Positions 4,966 to 5,443 of a DNA stretch of 5,443 nucleotides are shown here, piece after piece. Source of the stretch: JANRKG01 sp033763635. Lineage in GTDB: Bacteria > Cyanobacteriota > Cyanobacteriia > GCF-001939115. The translations under genes were made by a program, and so were the position numbers. Every line of letters starts with the position of its first letter. The first letter of the stretch is position 1. Under the pieces are notes generated by a model. That model made no database searches, was not told where the DNA came from, and was given only the letters and a program-made list of their open reading frames with translations. Location: contig JANRKG010000079.1 of assembly GCA_033763635.1 (NCBI GenBank), positions 1-5,443 of the forward strand, in the 5' to 3' direction.

Positions 4966-5443
4966 TTAATCTACTCGTTCGTTGGCTTCTCGCAGACGAG
5001 TGCTGAGGATGCGGCACATTTGCATAACGATCTCTGGACGGTGGGAGATCAGGCTTTGGAAGTGGGATCGTTCCAGGGAGAGGAGGGTGCAATCCGTTTC
5101 TGCGATCGCCGTTGCCGATCGGGGAGCTTGCTCAAACAAGGCCATATCGCCAAAATATTCCCCCGATCCCAAGCGGGCCAGGTCTCGGTAGGTACTGCGG
5201 ATGTGCTTTCGAATCAGGACATTTCCTCGATAGATGATAAAAAAGTCATCCTGGGTACTTCCTTCTTCAAAGATAATTTCTCCGGCTAAAAACTCCCGTT
5301 GTCTAAGAGCCTGATCGACGAGTTGTAAATCATCCAGGGAAAGGCTTTGCAGCAGGGAGACGTGTTTGAGGAAAAAGATACGATTCACGAAAAAATTGGG
5401 GTTGGGATGGGGGGAAGAAAGGGAATGGGCGGCAATAGCCTGG
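4966..5443 (-). CDS. C-terminal cyclic-nucleotide-binding domain of a probably larger protein, truncated by window edge
   Basis: From the TAA at 4966-4968 the frame is open to the right edge (158 codons). A GTG at 5388 could start a 140-residue protein, but nothing like a ribosome-binding site precedes it. The frame continues upstream as a Pro/Ser/Asn-rich stretch (AAHSLSSPHPNPNFF), which looks like an interdomain linker. I infer a CNBD at the C terminus of a larger protein; in cyanobacteria such domains often follow HEAT-repeat, transporter or kinase modules. Numbered from the GTG, the beta-roll has EFLAGEIIFEEGS (32-44), DDFFIIYRGNVLIRK (47-61), ARLGSGEYFGDMALFE (71-86) and APRSATAIAET (88-98), then a final helix (about 118-137). 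The phosphate-binding arginine R90 is present; the usual glutamate is a conservative D81. Cyclic nucleotide binding is therefore plausible. No DNA-binding domain follows, so it is not a CRP-type transcription factor. It is unrelated in sequence detail to the CNBD at 564-1106. Confidence 0.8.
   Translation of the reverse strand, partial: QAIAAHSLSSPHPNPNFFVNRIFFLKHVSLLQSLSLDDLQLVDQALRQREFLAGEIIFEEGSTQDDFFIIYRGNVLIRKHIRSTYRDLARLGSGEYFGDMALFEQAPRSATAIAETDCTLLSLERSHFQSLISHRPEIVMQMCRILSTRLREANERVD
5102..5109. repeat. HIP1 octamer GCGATCGC
   Basis: Second exact HIP1 palindrome, inside the coding sequence of the rightmost CNBD gene. It is followed closely by another CGATCG at 5117-5122. Confidence 0.9.

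Noticed and set aside
4963..5289. Plus-strand frames (4963-5289 and 4982-5191) opposite the CNBD
   Set aside because: The minus-strand CNBD is clearly recognisable, and these frames are its complement with no independent signals.
1..5443. CRISPR array, tRNA/rRNA, insertion sequence, riboswitch or toxin-antitoxin pair
   Set aside because: No repeat-spacer pattern, cloverleaf, transposase, terminal inverted repeats or recognisable aptamer could be seen on either strand.

Overview
The window looks like a chromosomal segment from a filamentous or Leptolyngbya/Oscillatoria-type cyanobacterium. The main clue is a strong excess of the palindrome CGATCG (about twenty copies in 5.4 kb, where chance would give one or two), including two exact HIP1 octamers (GCGATCGC). 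The proteins are also of types common in cyanobacteria: a glycogen phosphorylase, free-standing cyclic-nucleotide-binding-domain (CNBD) proteins and a MESH1-like alarmone hydrolase.

Left part (1-1106, plus strand): the 3' portion of an endonuclease III-type base-excision-repair gene runs in from beyond the left edge. Nine bases later comes a small CNBD protein without a DNA-binding domain, and the two probably form an operon. A perfect 16-bp-arm palindrome (1121-1154) then separates this unit from a convergent gene.

Centre (1180-3723, minus strand): a full-length glycogen/alpha-glucan phosphorylase (glgP) with an intact pyridoxal-phosphate site. Its 242-bp upstream gap is AT-rich. It holds a plausible promoter, a phased array of three CTTAA motifs and several small inverted repeats.

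Right part: a stand-alone HD-domain hydrolase very like MESH1/HDDC3 (3966-4535, minus) stands back to back with a previously uncalled 37-residue single-membrane-span ORF (4646-4759, plus). The 110-bp region between them may carry divergent promoters sharing one palindromic -35 hexamer. A strong intrinsic terminator follows the small ORF and is built from a REP-like palindrome, with an inverted partial copy just beyond it. The last gene (4966 to the right edge, minus) encodes a CNBD at its C terminus. Its frame stays open to the edge, so this is probably the tail of a larger protein rather than a 140-residue protein.

Functionally the window joins DNA repair, glycogen mobilisation and nucleotide-second-messenger sensing or turnover: two CNBDs and one (p)ppGpp/NADPH hydrolase. 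The hydrolase-glgP neighbourhood suggests, but does not prove, a link between the stringent response and night-time glycogen use. I see no mobile element, CRISPR array, tRNA or rRNA, and no obvious undescribed multi-gene system. The most novel-looking items are the small membrane ORF, the degenerate CNBD and the REP-derived terminator.
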